Assembly (NCBI GenBank): GCA_945870465.1
Contig: CAMBSS010000223.1
Coordinates: 1-6,009, forward strand
DNA from: Bordetella parapertussis
GTDB lineage: Bacteria; Pseudomonadota; Gammaproteobacteria; Burkholderiales; SG8-41
DNA length: 6,009 bases
Reading direction: 5' to 3'
The stretch's first letter is position 1. The number at the start of each line of letters is the position of its first letter. Below are positions 1 to 5,907 of this stretch, piece after piece. Position numbers and translations under genes: made by a program. Under the pieces are notes generated by a model, which did not search any database, was not told where the DNA came from, and worked only from the letters and a program-made list of their open reading frames with translations.

Positions 1-1
1 A

Positions 2-610
2 GCCGGGCTGGCGTGGACGTTCTGGGAATTCGGCGCGTACTACGGCGGCGGCGAATTACCGCTGCCCAGCGGCACGCGCCACCGCCGCTCGACGCCCTAC
101 CAGGCTTACAAAACGCAGGACGGTTACGTCACCGTCGGCGGCAACAACGACAAGCTGTGGAACAATTTCTGCACGCAGGTGATGGACAAGCCGGAACTGC
201 TGAAAGACCCGCGCTTCAATCCGCGGCAGGCACGCATGGAAAATATCGACGCGCTGCAGGACGAAATCGAAAAGGTGTTCAAGACCGCGCCGACGGCGCA
301 CTGGGTAACCAAGCTGGACGCCGCCGCAGTGCCCGGCGGCCCGGTCTATACCTATGAACAGACGTTGGCCGATCCGCACGTCGTCGCGCGCAACATGGTG
401 ACCGAAATCGACCATCCCCAAATCGGGCGCATGAAGAACATGGGTTCGCCGGTGAAAACCAGCGTCCCGCTGACCAAACCGCGCACGGCAGCGCCGTGGC
501 TGGGCCAGCATTCGGACTCAGTCCTGAAAACGCTCGGTTACAAGGAAGCGGAAATCGAAGCGATGCACGCGCAGGGCGTGATTTACGACAAATACCGCAA
601 GAAAGCTTAG
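2..610 (+). CDS. CaiB/BaiF family III CoA-transferase, C-terminal part (5' end outside window)
   Basis: The reading frame is open from the left edge and ends at TAG 608-610, giving 202 visible residues of a family that is usually about 400 long. Family III CoA-transferases move CoA between carboxylic acids in the cytoplasm through an acyl-aspartate intermediate. The catalytic Asp lies in the N-terminal half and cannot be checked here. What can be seen is the typical C-terminal pattern: the PYQAYKTQDGYVTVGGNND block with a following W and F, then DPRF...R..N, a TAHWVTKL helix, the VPGGPVYTYEQ.LADPHVVAR segment, and the closing PWLGQHSDSVLKTLGY with an acidic helix. The gene converges on the minus-strand operon and is separated from it by a paired palindrome. 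Substrate is unknown: formyl-CoA, succinyl-CoA, carnitine and racemase-type members all share this C-terminal pattern. Confidence 0.93.
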   Translation, partial: AGLAWTFWEFGAYYGGGELPLPSGTRHRRSTPYQAYKTQDGYVTVGGNNDKLWNNFCTQVMDKPELLKDPRFNPRQARMENIDALQDEIEKVFKTAPTAHWVTKLDAAAVPGGPVYTYEQTLADPHVVARNMVTEIDHPQIGRMKNMGSPVKTSVPLTKPRTAAPWLGQHSDSVLKTLGYKEAEIEAMHAQGVIYDKYRKKA

Positions 611-631
611 CGCACCAGTTCAAAGGGAATC

Positions 632-714
632 GTCACTCCCGCGCAGGCGGGAGTCCAGGGAATCTGCAGCTACCGAATCAATGTCTTCTGAATTCCCGCC
701 TGCGCGGGAATGAC
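632..714. repeat. Paired 20-bp palindromes in inverted orientation (dRS3/REP-like intergenic repeat)
   Basis: Two perfect hairpin units are visible. The first is ACTCCCGCGCAGGCGGGAGT at 635-654, with 8-bp arms and a GCAG loop. The second is ATTCCCGCCTGCGCGGGAAT at 692-711, with 8-bp arms and a CTGC loop. With flanking GTC/GAC, the segments 632-654 and 692-714 are reverse complements of each other at 21 of 23 positions, so the whole block could also fold as one long stem with a 37-base loop. The second unit fits the ATTCCC-N8-GGGAAT form of the neisserial dRS3 element; similar repeats are scattered between genes in other proteobacteria. It lies exactly in the gap between two convergent genes. 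No T run follows either arm, so it is not a standard intrinsic terminator, but it may stop or stabilise transcripts from both sides. Confidence 0.85.
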
Positions 715-722
715 AAAAAACA

Positions 723-1274
723 TCAGCCCCCGGGCGCGGCAGGACTCGTTTTTTCCTGATCACCAGAACCTTCGAACAAGCCCTGCATGATGCACTCCGG
801 CTTTTTCAGCACGGCCTCGATCGACCCGTTAAGGCCGCCGTACATGCCGCAGTAATGCATGCGGTCGACGCCGCTGAACTGCAGCGTCACATGCCCCGGT
901 TCATATTGCAGCACGGCATTGCCGGTAAACAGCCTGATGACGGCTTTGCCGCTCGCGCCTTCCGCGTCTTCCCATTCGGTATGCGCGTCGCCGCGCCGGC
1001 CGTGTATCGAGCACACGCGGGTGCCGAGCCGGCTGTAAAACGCGAATTCCATCGCGCGCCCCTTCACCGCTTCGACGATGAGCCTCACCTGCTCGTCGTT
1101 GGGGCCGGTGCGGCAGGTCAGCTTTTCAAGCGCGGGGGCCCTGACCTCCTTCGCGGTCTTTGCCACGGGTGCTTTGACCGCTTTTGCAGGTGTGTCAGCT
1201 GCCGTCGCCGCCGCTATTGCAGCAGGCGCGAATGCGAGCAGGCAAACGGCTATCGTTATCGTGCGGATTTTCAT
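723..1274 (-). CDS. Exported small protein of unknown function, third gene of the Bug operon
   Basis: I do not recognise this 183-residue protein. Residues 1-21 form a clear signal peptide: MKIR, a hydrophobic core, then AAIA, with likely signal peptidase I cleavage after about residue 21. Residues 22-52 are a low-complexity Ala/Lys/Pro/Val linker. Residues 53-165 look like a compact folded domain rich in beta-type segments, with four cysteines (C54, C88, C142, C161) that could form two disulfides in the periplasm. A Gly-rich turn follows C142 and the C-terminal tail is polar. The start is ATG at 1274-1272, with AGGAG (bases 1284-1280) five bases upstream. It follows the second Bug gene by only 15 bp, so it is very likely co-transcribed with it. 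The stop at 725-723 lies next to the paired palindrome. The context suggests a periplasmic or envelope role, but no function can be assigned. Confidence 0.8.
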   Translation of the reverse strand: MKIRTITIAVCLLAFAPAAIAAATAADTPAKAVKAPVAKTAKEVRAPALEKLTCRTGPNDEQVRLIVEAVKGRAMEFAFYSRLGTRVCSIHGRRGDAHTEWEDAEGASGKAVIRLFTGNAVLQYEPGHVTLQFSGVDRMHYCGMYGGLNGSIEAVLKKPECIMQGLFEGSGDQEKTSPAAPGG

Positions 1275-1279
1275 GCAGT

Positions 1280-1284
1280 CTCCT
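1280..1284 (-). promoter_or_regulatory. Ribosome binding site of the small exported protein
   Basis: Read on the minus strand this is AGGAG, five bases before the ATG at 1274. It fixes the start that gives a complete signal peptide. Confidence 0.7.
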
Positions 1285-1289
1285 GCCGC

Positions 1290-2270
1290 CTAGTTCGCCG
1301 TGATGCCGGCGTCTTTGATGACCCTGGCCCATTTGTCGAATTCGGATTTCATATAAGCGCCGAATTCCGCCGGCGTGCTGGTGCGCACCTCCAGCCCCTG
1401 GTTGAACAACAATTGCTTCACTTCAGGAGACTGCAGGGCGCGCACGATTTCCGTATTCAGGTAATCGATGATGGCGCGCGGCGTGCCGGCCGTCGTCACG
1501 ACGCCGTACCAGTTGTCGGCCTCATAGCCGGGCAACCCGGATTCAGCGATCGTCGGCAAATCGGGCAACACGGTGGAGCGCTTGAGCGTCGTTACCGCCA
1601 GCGCGCGTATCTTCCCTGCCCGCACTTGCGGCACCGCGGTGGGCGCCGACGAAAACACGAGCTGCACCTGTCCCGCGATGAGGTCGATCATCGCCGGCGC
1701 GCCGCCCTTGTACGGCACGTGCACCATTTCCGTTTTGGTCATGGACTTGAACAACTCGCCGGCCAGATGTCCCGCGTTGCCCGCGCCCGACGAACCGTAA
1801 GTCAGTTTGCCGGGCTCCGCGCGCGCCAGTGCAATCAGCTCCTGCACCGTTTTCGCCGGGACGGAAGGATTGACGACCAGCACATTGCTCGACGAGGTCG
1901 CAAAAGTAATTGCTGCCAGGTCGCGCAACGGATGATAGTTGAGCCCCTTGTAGAGATTGGTATTCACCGCCAGTCCGCCCAGCGAGCCGGTCATGATGGT
2001 ATGGCCGTCCTTCGGTGCGTGCGCGGTGATTTCGGACGCGATACTGCCCGCGGCGCCGGCGCGATTGTCGACCACGACCTGGTAACCGAACACGGCCGCC
2101 AGTTTCGGTGCCAGCGAGCGCGCCACGATGTCCAGCCCGCCGCCCGCGGAGTTGGCGGCGATGAAGCGCACCGGCTTGTTCGGATAATTCAACGGCGCCG
2201 CGCCCCACGCGCACGACACCATCAAAGCGGCCAGTCCGCAGCCGCCAGCGATACACAGCTTTTTGTTCAT
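1290..2270 (-). CDS. Bug/TctC-family tripartite tricarboxylate transporter substrate-binding protein (Bug B)
   Basis: This 326-residue periplasmic solute-binding protein has the normal length for the family. Family hallmarks in order are NYPNKPVRFIAANSAGG with D47 near the first ligand loop, VVVDNRAGAAGSIASE (66-80), KDGHTIMTG, LVVNPSVPAKTVQELI, GKLTYGSSGAGNAGHLAGELF (155-174), HVPYKGGAPAMIDLIAGQ (184-201), VRAGKIRALAVT, LPTIAESGLPGYE, and a C-terminal TSTPAEF....E..KWARVIKDAGI. The N-terminus MNKKLCIAGGCGLAALMVSC is a signal sequence, cleaved most simply near AWGA-A; a poor lipobox (MVSC) is also possible. I place the start at ATG 2270: it has GAGGAG six bases upstream, while the longer frame would need a TTG at 2285 without such a site. 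It is the second gene of the operon. The ligand is probably a small carboxylate-type solute, going by the family. No TctA/TctB genes are adjacent. Confidence 0.95.
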   Translation of the reverse strand: MNKKLCIAGGCGLAALMVSCAWGAAPLNYPNKPVRFIAANSAGGGLDIVARSLAPKLAAVFGYQVVVDNRAGAAGSIASEITAHAPKDGHTIMTGSLGGLAVNTNLYKGLNYHPLRDLAAITFATSSSNVLVVNPSVPAKTVQELIALARAEPGKLTYGSSGAGNAGHLAGELFKSMTKTEMVHVPYKGGAPAMIDLIAGQVQLVFSSAPTAVPQVRAGKIRALAVTTLKRSTVLPDLPTIAESGLPGYEADNWYGVVTTAGTPRAIIDYLNTEIVRALQSPEVKQLLFNQGLEVRTSTPAEFGAYMKSEFDKWARVIKDAGITAN

Positions 2271-2275
2271 GCTCG

Positions 2276-2281
2276 CTCCTC
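2276..2281 (-). promoter_or_regulatory. Ribosome binding site that sets the Bug B start at 2270
   Basis: On the minus strand this is GAGGAG, six bases before ATG 2270 and inside the 28-bp gap after Bug A. It supports the ATG start over the in-frame TTG at 2285, which would add five residues before MNKK. Confidence 0.75.
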
Positions 2282-2298
2282 GCAAACGCTTTTATTAT

Positions 2299-3264
2299 TT
2301 ATTCGACCTTGACACCGGCTTCCTTGACGACCTTGCTCCACTTGGCGATTTCGGACTGCACGAATTCGCCCCACTCCTTTGGCGTACTGGTTTGTATCTC
2401 GACGCCGGCGACGGCGAGCTTCTCGACCACGTCGGGGAGCGCCAGTATACGCACGACTTCCGCGTTCAGCTTGTTGACTACCGCCGGCGGTGTTTTGCCG
2501 GTGGTGAACAGGCCCTGCCAGTCGAGCACGGAAAACCCGGGGATGCCGGCTTCGGATATCGTCGGCACGGTCGGCTCGACCGGCGAACGTTTGGGCGCGG
2601 TGACCGCCAGCGCGCGCAATTTGCCGGCGCGCACGAACGGTATCGAAGACGGCATGCTCGCAAAGCTGCCCGAAATCTGTCCGCCGACGAGATCGGCCAT
2701 CGCCGGGCCACCGCCTTTGTAAGGCACATGCGTGACACTCACTTTGGCCAGTATGCGGAACAATTCGACCGCCATGTGCGGCGCGCCGCCGGTACCGCTG
2801 GAGCCGAACGTGAGCTTGCCGGGCTGCGCCTTGGCGAGCGCGATGAGTTCTTTCACGTTCGTCGCCGCAACACTCGGATGCACCACCAGCAGGTTGGTGA
2901 CGTTGCCGGTGTAGGTGACCGGCGCGAAATCGGCAACGATGTCGTACGGCATCTTGTAGAGGCTCGCGTTGATCGCCATCGGACCGATGCTGGAGAGCAG
3001 CAGGCTGTAGCCGTCGGCGTTCGCCTTGGCGACGAGGTCCGCGCCTATAATGCCATTGGCGCCGGGGCGGTTATCCACCACCACCTGCTGGCCCCACGAC
3101 TCGGACATCTTCTGCGCCACCACGCGCGCCACCAGATCGGTGCTGCCGCCCGGCGCGAAGCCGAGGATCATGCGGATCGGCCGCGCCGGATAATTCTGGG
3201 CGAACGCCGTGGCGCACAGGCTTGCGAGAACGGCGACGGCCGCCAGATTGCGGTTAAGTGTCAT
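2299..3264 (-). CDS. Bug/TctC-family tripartite tricarboxylate transporter substrate-binding protein (Bug A)
   Basis: This is a full-length, 321-residue periplasmic binding protein and the first gene of the minus-strand operon. The signal peptide spans residues 1-22 and ends ATAFA, with likely cleavage before QNYPARPIR. Family motifs are FAPGGSTDLVAR (36-47, D43), VVVDNRPGANGIIGADLVAKANADGY (61-86), LLVVHPSVAATNVKELIALAKAQPGKLTFGSSGTGG (125-160), THVPYKGGGPAMADLVGGQ (178-196), VRAGKLRALAVT, VPTISEAGIPGFSVLDWQGL, and a closing TSTPKEW....S.IAKWSKVVKEAGV. It is clearly a paralogue of Bug B, but ligand-loop sequences differ (GTGGAPHM against GAGNAGHL), so the two may bind different solutes. The ATG at 3264 has GAGGA (3275-3271) six bases upstream. 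Transcription probably starts from the extended -10 promoter near 3350. By family, such proteins pass ligand to a TctA/TctB permease or act as sensors; neither partner is seen here. Confidence 0.95.
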   Translation of the reverse strand: MTLNRNLAAVAVLASLCATAFAQNYPARPIRMILGFAPGGSTDLVARVVAQKMSESWGQQVVVDNRPGANGIIGADLVAKANADGYSLLLSSIGPMAINASLYKMPYDIVADFAPVTYTGNVTNLLVVHPSVAATNVKELIALAKAQPGKLTFGSSGTGGAPHMAVELFRILAKVSVTHVPYKGGGPAMADLVGGQISGSFASMPSSIPFVRAGKLRALAVTAPKRSPVEPTVPTISEAGIPGFSVLDWQGLFTTGKTPPAVVNKLNAEVVRILALPDVVEKLAVAGVEIQTSTPKEWGEFVQSEIAKWSKVVKEAGVKVE

Positions 3265-3396
3265 GCGGCTTCCTCTGGTGTTCGGGTAGAATTCTTAAAA
3301 GCAGGAGTCAGGTTTAAAGCGGCTTTCGCTGAATCCCGAATCCTGGGCCATTATAGCAATCGATCATCACGCTGTTCCACACTTGGAAATCCAGAC
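3265..3396. other. Divergent intergenic region between the Bug operon and the amidase operon
   Basis: This 132-base region separates genes read in opposite directions, so promoters for both must lie here or overlap the coding ends. Besides the minus-strand promoter at 3350-3378, a weak plus-strand box TATAGC at 3352-3357 overlaps the same bases; 17 bases before it is CTGAAT (3329-3334), a poor -35. An 11-bp palindrome, AAAGC-G-GCTTT (3316-3326), and a short direct repeat GAATCC-C-GAATCC (3331-3343 region, imperfect in its first copy) are possible protein-binding sites. No regulator gene is adjacent. The amidase ATG at 3397 has only a weak GGAA eight bases upstream. Confidence 0.5.
3350..3378 (-). 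promoter_or_regulatory. Extended -10 promoter for the Bug operon
   Basis: On the minus strand the sequence is TGC-TATAAT (3358-3350), a perfect TGnTATAAT extended -10. A weak -35 (GGAACA, 3378-3373, three of six consensus bases) lies exactly 17 bases upstream. The predicted start of transcription is near 3343, leaving a leader of about 79 bases before the Bug A ATG. This is a sequence match only. Confidence 0.6.
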
Positions 3397-4758
3397 ATGA
3401 AAGCATGGCGCAATCCCTATATCGTTTCTTTCGCGCAGGCAGTGGCGGGCTTCAAAAGCGGCAAGCAAACGCCGCGCGATTTCCTCGAAAGCTGCCTCGC
3501 CAATGTCGACCAGTTCGAATCGCGCGTGAAAGCATTCGTAACGCTCGACCGCAAAGCCGTTCGCAAGGCCGCCGATGAGTCGACCAAACGTTATAAAGCA
3601 GGCAAACCGCTGTCGATGGTTGACGGCTGCCCGGTCGGCATCAAGGACATCATGGCGACCAAGGACATGCCCACGCAGATGAACTCGCCCGCTTTCAGCG
3701 GCTGGCAGTCGGGACAGGACGCAGCTTGCGTGCAGGCGCTGCGCCAGGGCGGCGCGATTATTTTCGGCAAAACCGTCACCACCGAATTTGCCGTCGGCTA
3801 TTCCGGCCCCACCACCAACCCGTTCGACCCGAAGCGCACACCCGGCGGCTCTTCGAGCGGCACGGCGGCTGGTGTAGGTGCAGGCATGATGCCGGTGGGC
3901 CTGGGCACGCAAACGCAGGGTTCGACGCTGCGCCCCGCTTCGTATTGCGGCGCGGTCGGTTTCAAGCCGACGATACACTCCCTCAACACCGCCGGCATCC
4001 ATCCGCTGTCTTCAACCAACGATCACCTCGGCATCATAGGCGCGACGCTGGAAGACGTCTGGCGCGTGGCGTCGCAAATCTCGCTCGGCATCGGCAGCCC
4101 CGGCTACGGATTCATGAATGGCGCGGGCGCAACGCTGCCGCTCGCGGTGCAACCACAGAAACTGATCCGCCTTTACACGCGCGGCTGGACCGAGATCGAT
4201 TCCAGTACCGAAGAAGCTTTTGATGAAGTCATTGCGGCAATGACCAAGGCCGGCGTCGAAATCGTCAGCAAGAACGACGATCCGCGCGTCGCCGCTTTCG
4301 AAGACGCCATGGAGCGCGACATCGACACCGCGCTCGACATCGTCGCCTACGAAATGAAGTGGCCATTCCAGGATTACATCGCGCGCTACGGCAAACTCAT
4401 CGGTAAACGCATCCACGGCCTGATCGAGCGCGCCAACCAGATGACGCCCGCCGATTACGTCTCGCGGATGGAAAAGCGCACTGCGATACGCGCGCACTGC
4501 CGCAAGCTTGCGGCCGAGATCGGCGCCGATGCCTATGTGACGCTCGCATCATCCGGCCCCGCCATCACCGGCTTTGAATTCAGCGGCAGCCGCACCTTCA
4601 TCGTGCCCGGTTCCTGGTTGGGCTTCCCGGCGTTTTCGTTGCCCATCATGCAATCGGAGGGATTACCGTTCGGCCTGCAACTGCTCGGCATCGACCACCA
4701 TGATGGCAATCTCTGCTCGACCGCCCACTGGGTCATGCAGGAACTGGCCGGCGATTGA
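3397..4758 (+). CDS. Amidase-signature family hydrolase
   Basis: This 453-residue cytoplasmic enzyme hydrolyses an amide (or related C-N bond) to a carboxylate and ammonia or amine, using a Ser-cisSer-Lys triad. The triad is visible: K83 in CPVGIKD, S152 in the GGSSSGTAAG loop (150-159), and the nucleophile S176 in GTQTQGSTLRP. The serine spacing of 24 residues equals that in fatty acid amide hydrolase. After it come YCGAVGFKPT, the C-terminal PGSWLGFPAFSLPI and LPFGLQLLGI segments, all typical. The loop before the nucleophile has Gln (Q174) where many members have Gly. No signal peptide is seen. I chose ATG 3397: the frame stays open for 378 codons upstream only because it lies antisense to Bug A, and no family sequence is present there. 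It is divergent from the Bug operon and probably leads an operon with the two following genes. Substrate unknown; it is not an obvious GatA, since no GatB/GatC are adjacent. Confidence 0.93.
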   Translation: MKAWRNPYIVSFAQAVAGFKSGKQTPRDFLESCLANVDQFESRVKAFVTLDRKAVRKAADESTKRYKAGKPLSMVDGCPVGIKDIMATKDMPTQMNSPAFSGWQSGQDAACVQALRQGGAIIFGKTVTTEFAVGYSGPTTNPFDPKRTPGGSSSGTAAGVGAGMMPVGLGTQTQGSTLRPASYCGAVGFKPTIHSLNTAGIHPLSSTNDHLGIIGATLEDVWRVASQISLGIGSPGYGFMNGAGATLPLAVQPQKLIRLYTRGWTEIDSSTEEAFDEVIAAMTKAGVEIVSKNDDPRVAAFEDAMERDIDTALDIVAYEMKWPFQDYIARYGKLIGKRIHGLIERANQMTPADYVSRMEKRTAIRAHCRKLAAEIGADAYVTLASSGPAITGFEFSGSRTFIVPGSWLGFPAFSLPIMQSEGLPFGLQLLGIDHHDGNLCSTAHWVMQELAGD

Positions 4759-4806
4759 CGGCCCGCTGAAAACCCATCATCACGGCAGTCGAATCCGCAG
4801 CACAGC

Positions 4807-5172
4807 ATGATCCTCGGTCTACGCACCGCAAGCTATCCCGTCACCGACCTCGCTAGCGCCAAGTCATGGTGCGCGCAAGTGCTCGGCGTCCAGCACTACT
4901 TCGATCAGCCGTTCTACGTCGGGTTTTCTGTCGGGGGTTTTGAACTCGGCCTGCTGCCCGACGAAACGGCCGGCACGACGGGCCCGCAAATCCTGTTGGG
5001 AGCTCCGGATGTCGAGACCGAGCTTGAGCGGTTGCTGGCACTGGGCGCCACCGAGCTCTTACCGGCCCAGGGCTTAGGCGAAGGAATCAGCGTCGCGGCC
5101 CTCCAAGACCCCTTTGGCAATCGTTTCGGCATCATCGATTACCCGAATTTAAGCGCGTCGGAAGTCCGCTGA
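4807..5172 (+). CDS. VOC-superfamily (glyoxalase/bleomycin-resistance fold) protein
   Basis: This 121-residue single-domain protein has the two beta-alpha-beta-beta-beta halves of the vicinal oxygen chelate fold. The first half is LRTASYPVTDLASAKSW with VLGV, followed by the FSVGGFELGLLPD strand. The second half is QILLGAPDVETELERLLALGA and the closing VAALQDPFGNRFGIIDYP. At the four positions that normally hold metal ligands (H/Q, E, H, E) I read T7, E46, Q61 and G108, so a canonical glyoxalase I site looks absent. It may act by binding a small molecule, or bind metal differently. The ATG at 4807 starts the family sequence directly (ILGLRTASYPV); no strong ribosome site precedes it. It lies 48 bp after the amidase and 43 bp before the PaiB-like gene, all on one strand. 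Confidence 0.88.
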   Translation: MILGLRTASYPVTDLASAKSWCAQVLGVQHYFDQPFYVGFSVGGFELGLLPDETAGTTGPQILLGAPDVETELERLLALGATELLPAQGLGEGISVAALQDPFGNRFGIIDYPNLSASEVR

Positions 5173-5203
5173 AGCGCGGCTGACGCCATCAACCCTGTCG
5201 CAC

Positions 5204-5207
5204 GGAG
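5204..5207 (+). promoter_or_regulatory. Ribosome binding site of the PaiB-like gene
   Basis: GGAG lies eight bases before ATG 5216, in the 43-bp gap after the VOC gene. It supports the start MYLPAHF, which is the family's conserved N-terminus. Confidence 0.6.
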
Positions 5208-5215
5208 CATCTGCC

Positions 5216-5854
5216 ATGTACTTACCGGCGCATTTCGCAGAATCACGCACCGAAGTGCTGCACCAGTTGATACACGAGCATCCGCTCGCGGCAATGGTGA
5301 CGTTCAGCGCGAACGAGTTGAACGCGAACCACATTCCCTTCGAGCTCGACCCCGTGCCGGCACCGTTTGGAACATTGCGCGGCCACGTGGCGCGCGCCAA
5401 CCCGGTGTGGCAACAGTTCTCAAAAGATGTCGAAGCCCTGCTGGTTTTCCAGGGCGAGCATCATTACATCTCGCCGTCGTGGTATCCGGCCAAGAAAGAA
5501 CACGGCAAAGTCGTCCCGACCTTTAACTATATCGTCGTGCATGCATACGGGCCGTTGCGGATCATCGACGACCGCGCGTGGTTGCGGAAATTGGTGGGGC
5601 GGCTCACAGACCGGCATGAAGCCGGGAGCGCACAGCCGTGGAAAGTTACGGATGCGCCCGACGACTATATCGAGAAAATGCTCGGCGCCATCGTCGGCAT
5701 CGAAATCCCGGTTACCAAGCTCACCGGCAAATGGAAAGTGAGCCAGAACCAGCCCGCGGAGAACCGCGACGGCGTGGTCAAGGGATTGGGCGAAATCGTC
5801 ACCGCCGAGGCCGCAGCGATGGCGAACTTCGTCAAACAGGCGATGAAGTCTTGA
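5216..5854 (+). CDS. PaiB-family FMN-binding protein
   Basis: This 212-residue protein has the length and all main motifs of the PaiB family: MYLPAHF at the N-terminus, ANHIPF (37-42), GTLRGHVARANPVW (52-65), FQGEHHYISPSWY (78-90), VPTFNY (100-105, where many members have a Trp for the Phe), LVGRLTDRHE (126-135), and MLGAIVGIEI...KLTGKWKVSQNQP (155-180). The family has a split-barrel flavin-binding fold. Its Bacillus subtilis founder was described as a negative regulator of sporulation and protease genes, but in proteobacteria the role is mostly unknown and a flavin- or haem-linked enzyme function is as likely as DNA binding. No helix-turn-helix is apparent. It is the last gene of the plus-strand cluster and converges on a minus-strand gene across a hairpin. 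Confidence 0.94.
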   Translation: MYLPAHFAESRTEVLHQLIHEHPLAAMVTFSANELNANHIPFELDPVPAPFGTLRGHVARANPVWQQFSKDVEALLVFQGEHHYISPSWYPAKKEHGKVVPTFNYIVVHAYGPLRIIDDRAWLRKLVGRLTDRHEAGSAQPWKVTDAPDDYIEKMLGAIVGIEIPVTKLTGKWKVSQNQPAENRDGVVKGLGEIVTAEAAAMANFVKQAMKS

Positions 5855-5860
5855 ACCGCG

Positions 5861-5888
5861 CCCTCGCCCCGCGTCAGTGGGGTGAGGG
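5861..5888. terminator. Hairpin between converging genes, possible bidirectional terminator
   Basis: CCCTCGCCCC (5861-5870) pairs with GGGGTGAGGG (5879-5888): nine Watson-Crick pairs and one G-T wobble around an 8-base loop. It begins seven bases after the PaiB-like stop and lies 20 bases beyond the stop of the converging gene. No T run follows on either strand, so it is an atypical terminator or an intergenic repeat of the CCCTCACCCC type. Confidence 0.5.
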
Positions 5889-5907
5889 GCCGGGTTGAGG
5901 TAAGAGA

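Noticed and set aside
56..511. A 151-codon minus-strand frame opposite the CoA-transferase.
   Set aside because: It has no family motifs, and the plus-strand CoA-transferase pattern is continuous over the same bases.
632..714. The paired palindrome as a CRISPR fragment or insertion-sequence end.
   Set aside because: There are only two units, in inverted not direct orientation, with no spacer series, no transposase and no visible target-site duplication.
496..759. An 87-codon open frame on the plus strand crossing the end of the CoA-transferase and the palindromes.
   Set aside because: It runs through the repeat and has no recognisable protein features; the first part overlaps the well-supported CoA-transferase in another frame.
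855..2312. A 485-codon open frame on the plus strand opposite the exported protein and Bug B.
   Set aside because: The translation is rich in Arg, His and Ala without any family motif, typical of an antisense shadow in GC-rich DNA; the minus strand carries clear Bug family sequence over the same bases.
3265..3343. The Bug operon leader as a riboswitch.
   Set aside because: At roughly 79 bases it shows no known aptamer core and only one short palindrome, so there is nothing to support structured RNA.
2263..3396. A long upstream extension of the amidase frame that would give an 831-residue fusion.
   Set aside because: The extension lies antisense to Bug A, shows shadow-type composition, and the amidase family sequence begins at ATG 3397 beyond a promoter-bearing intergenic region.
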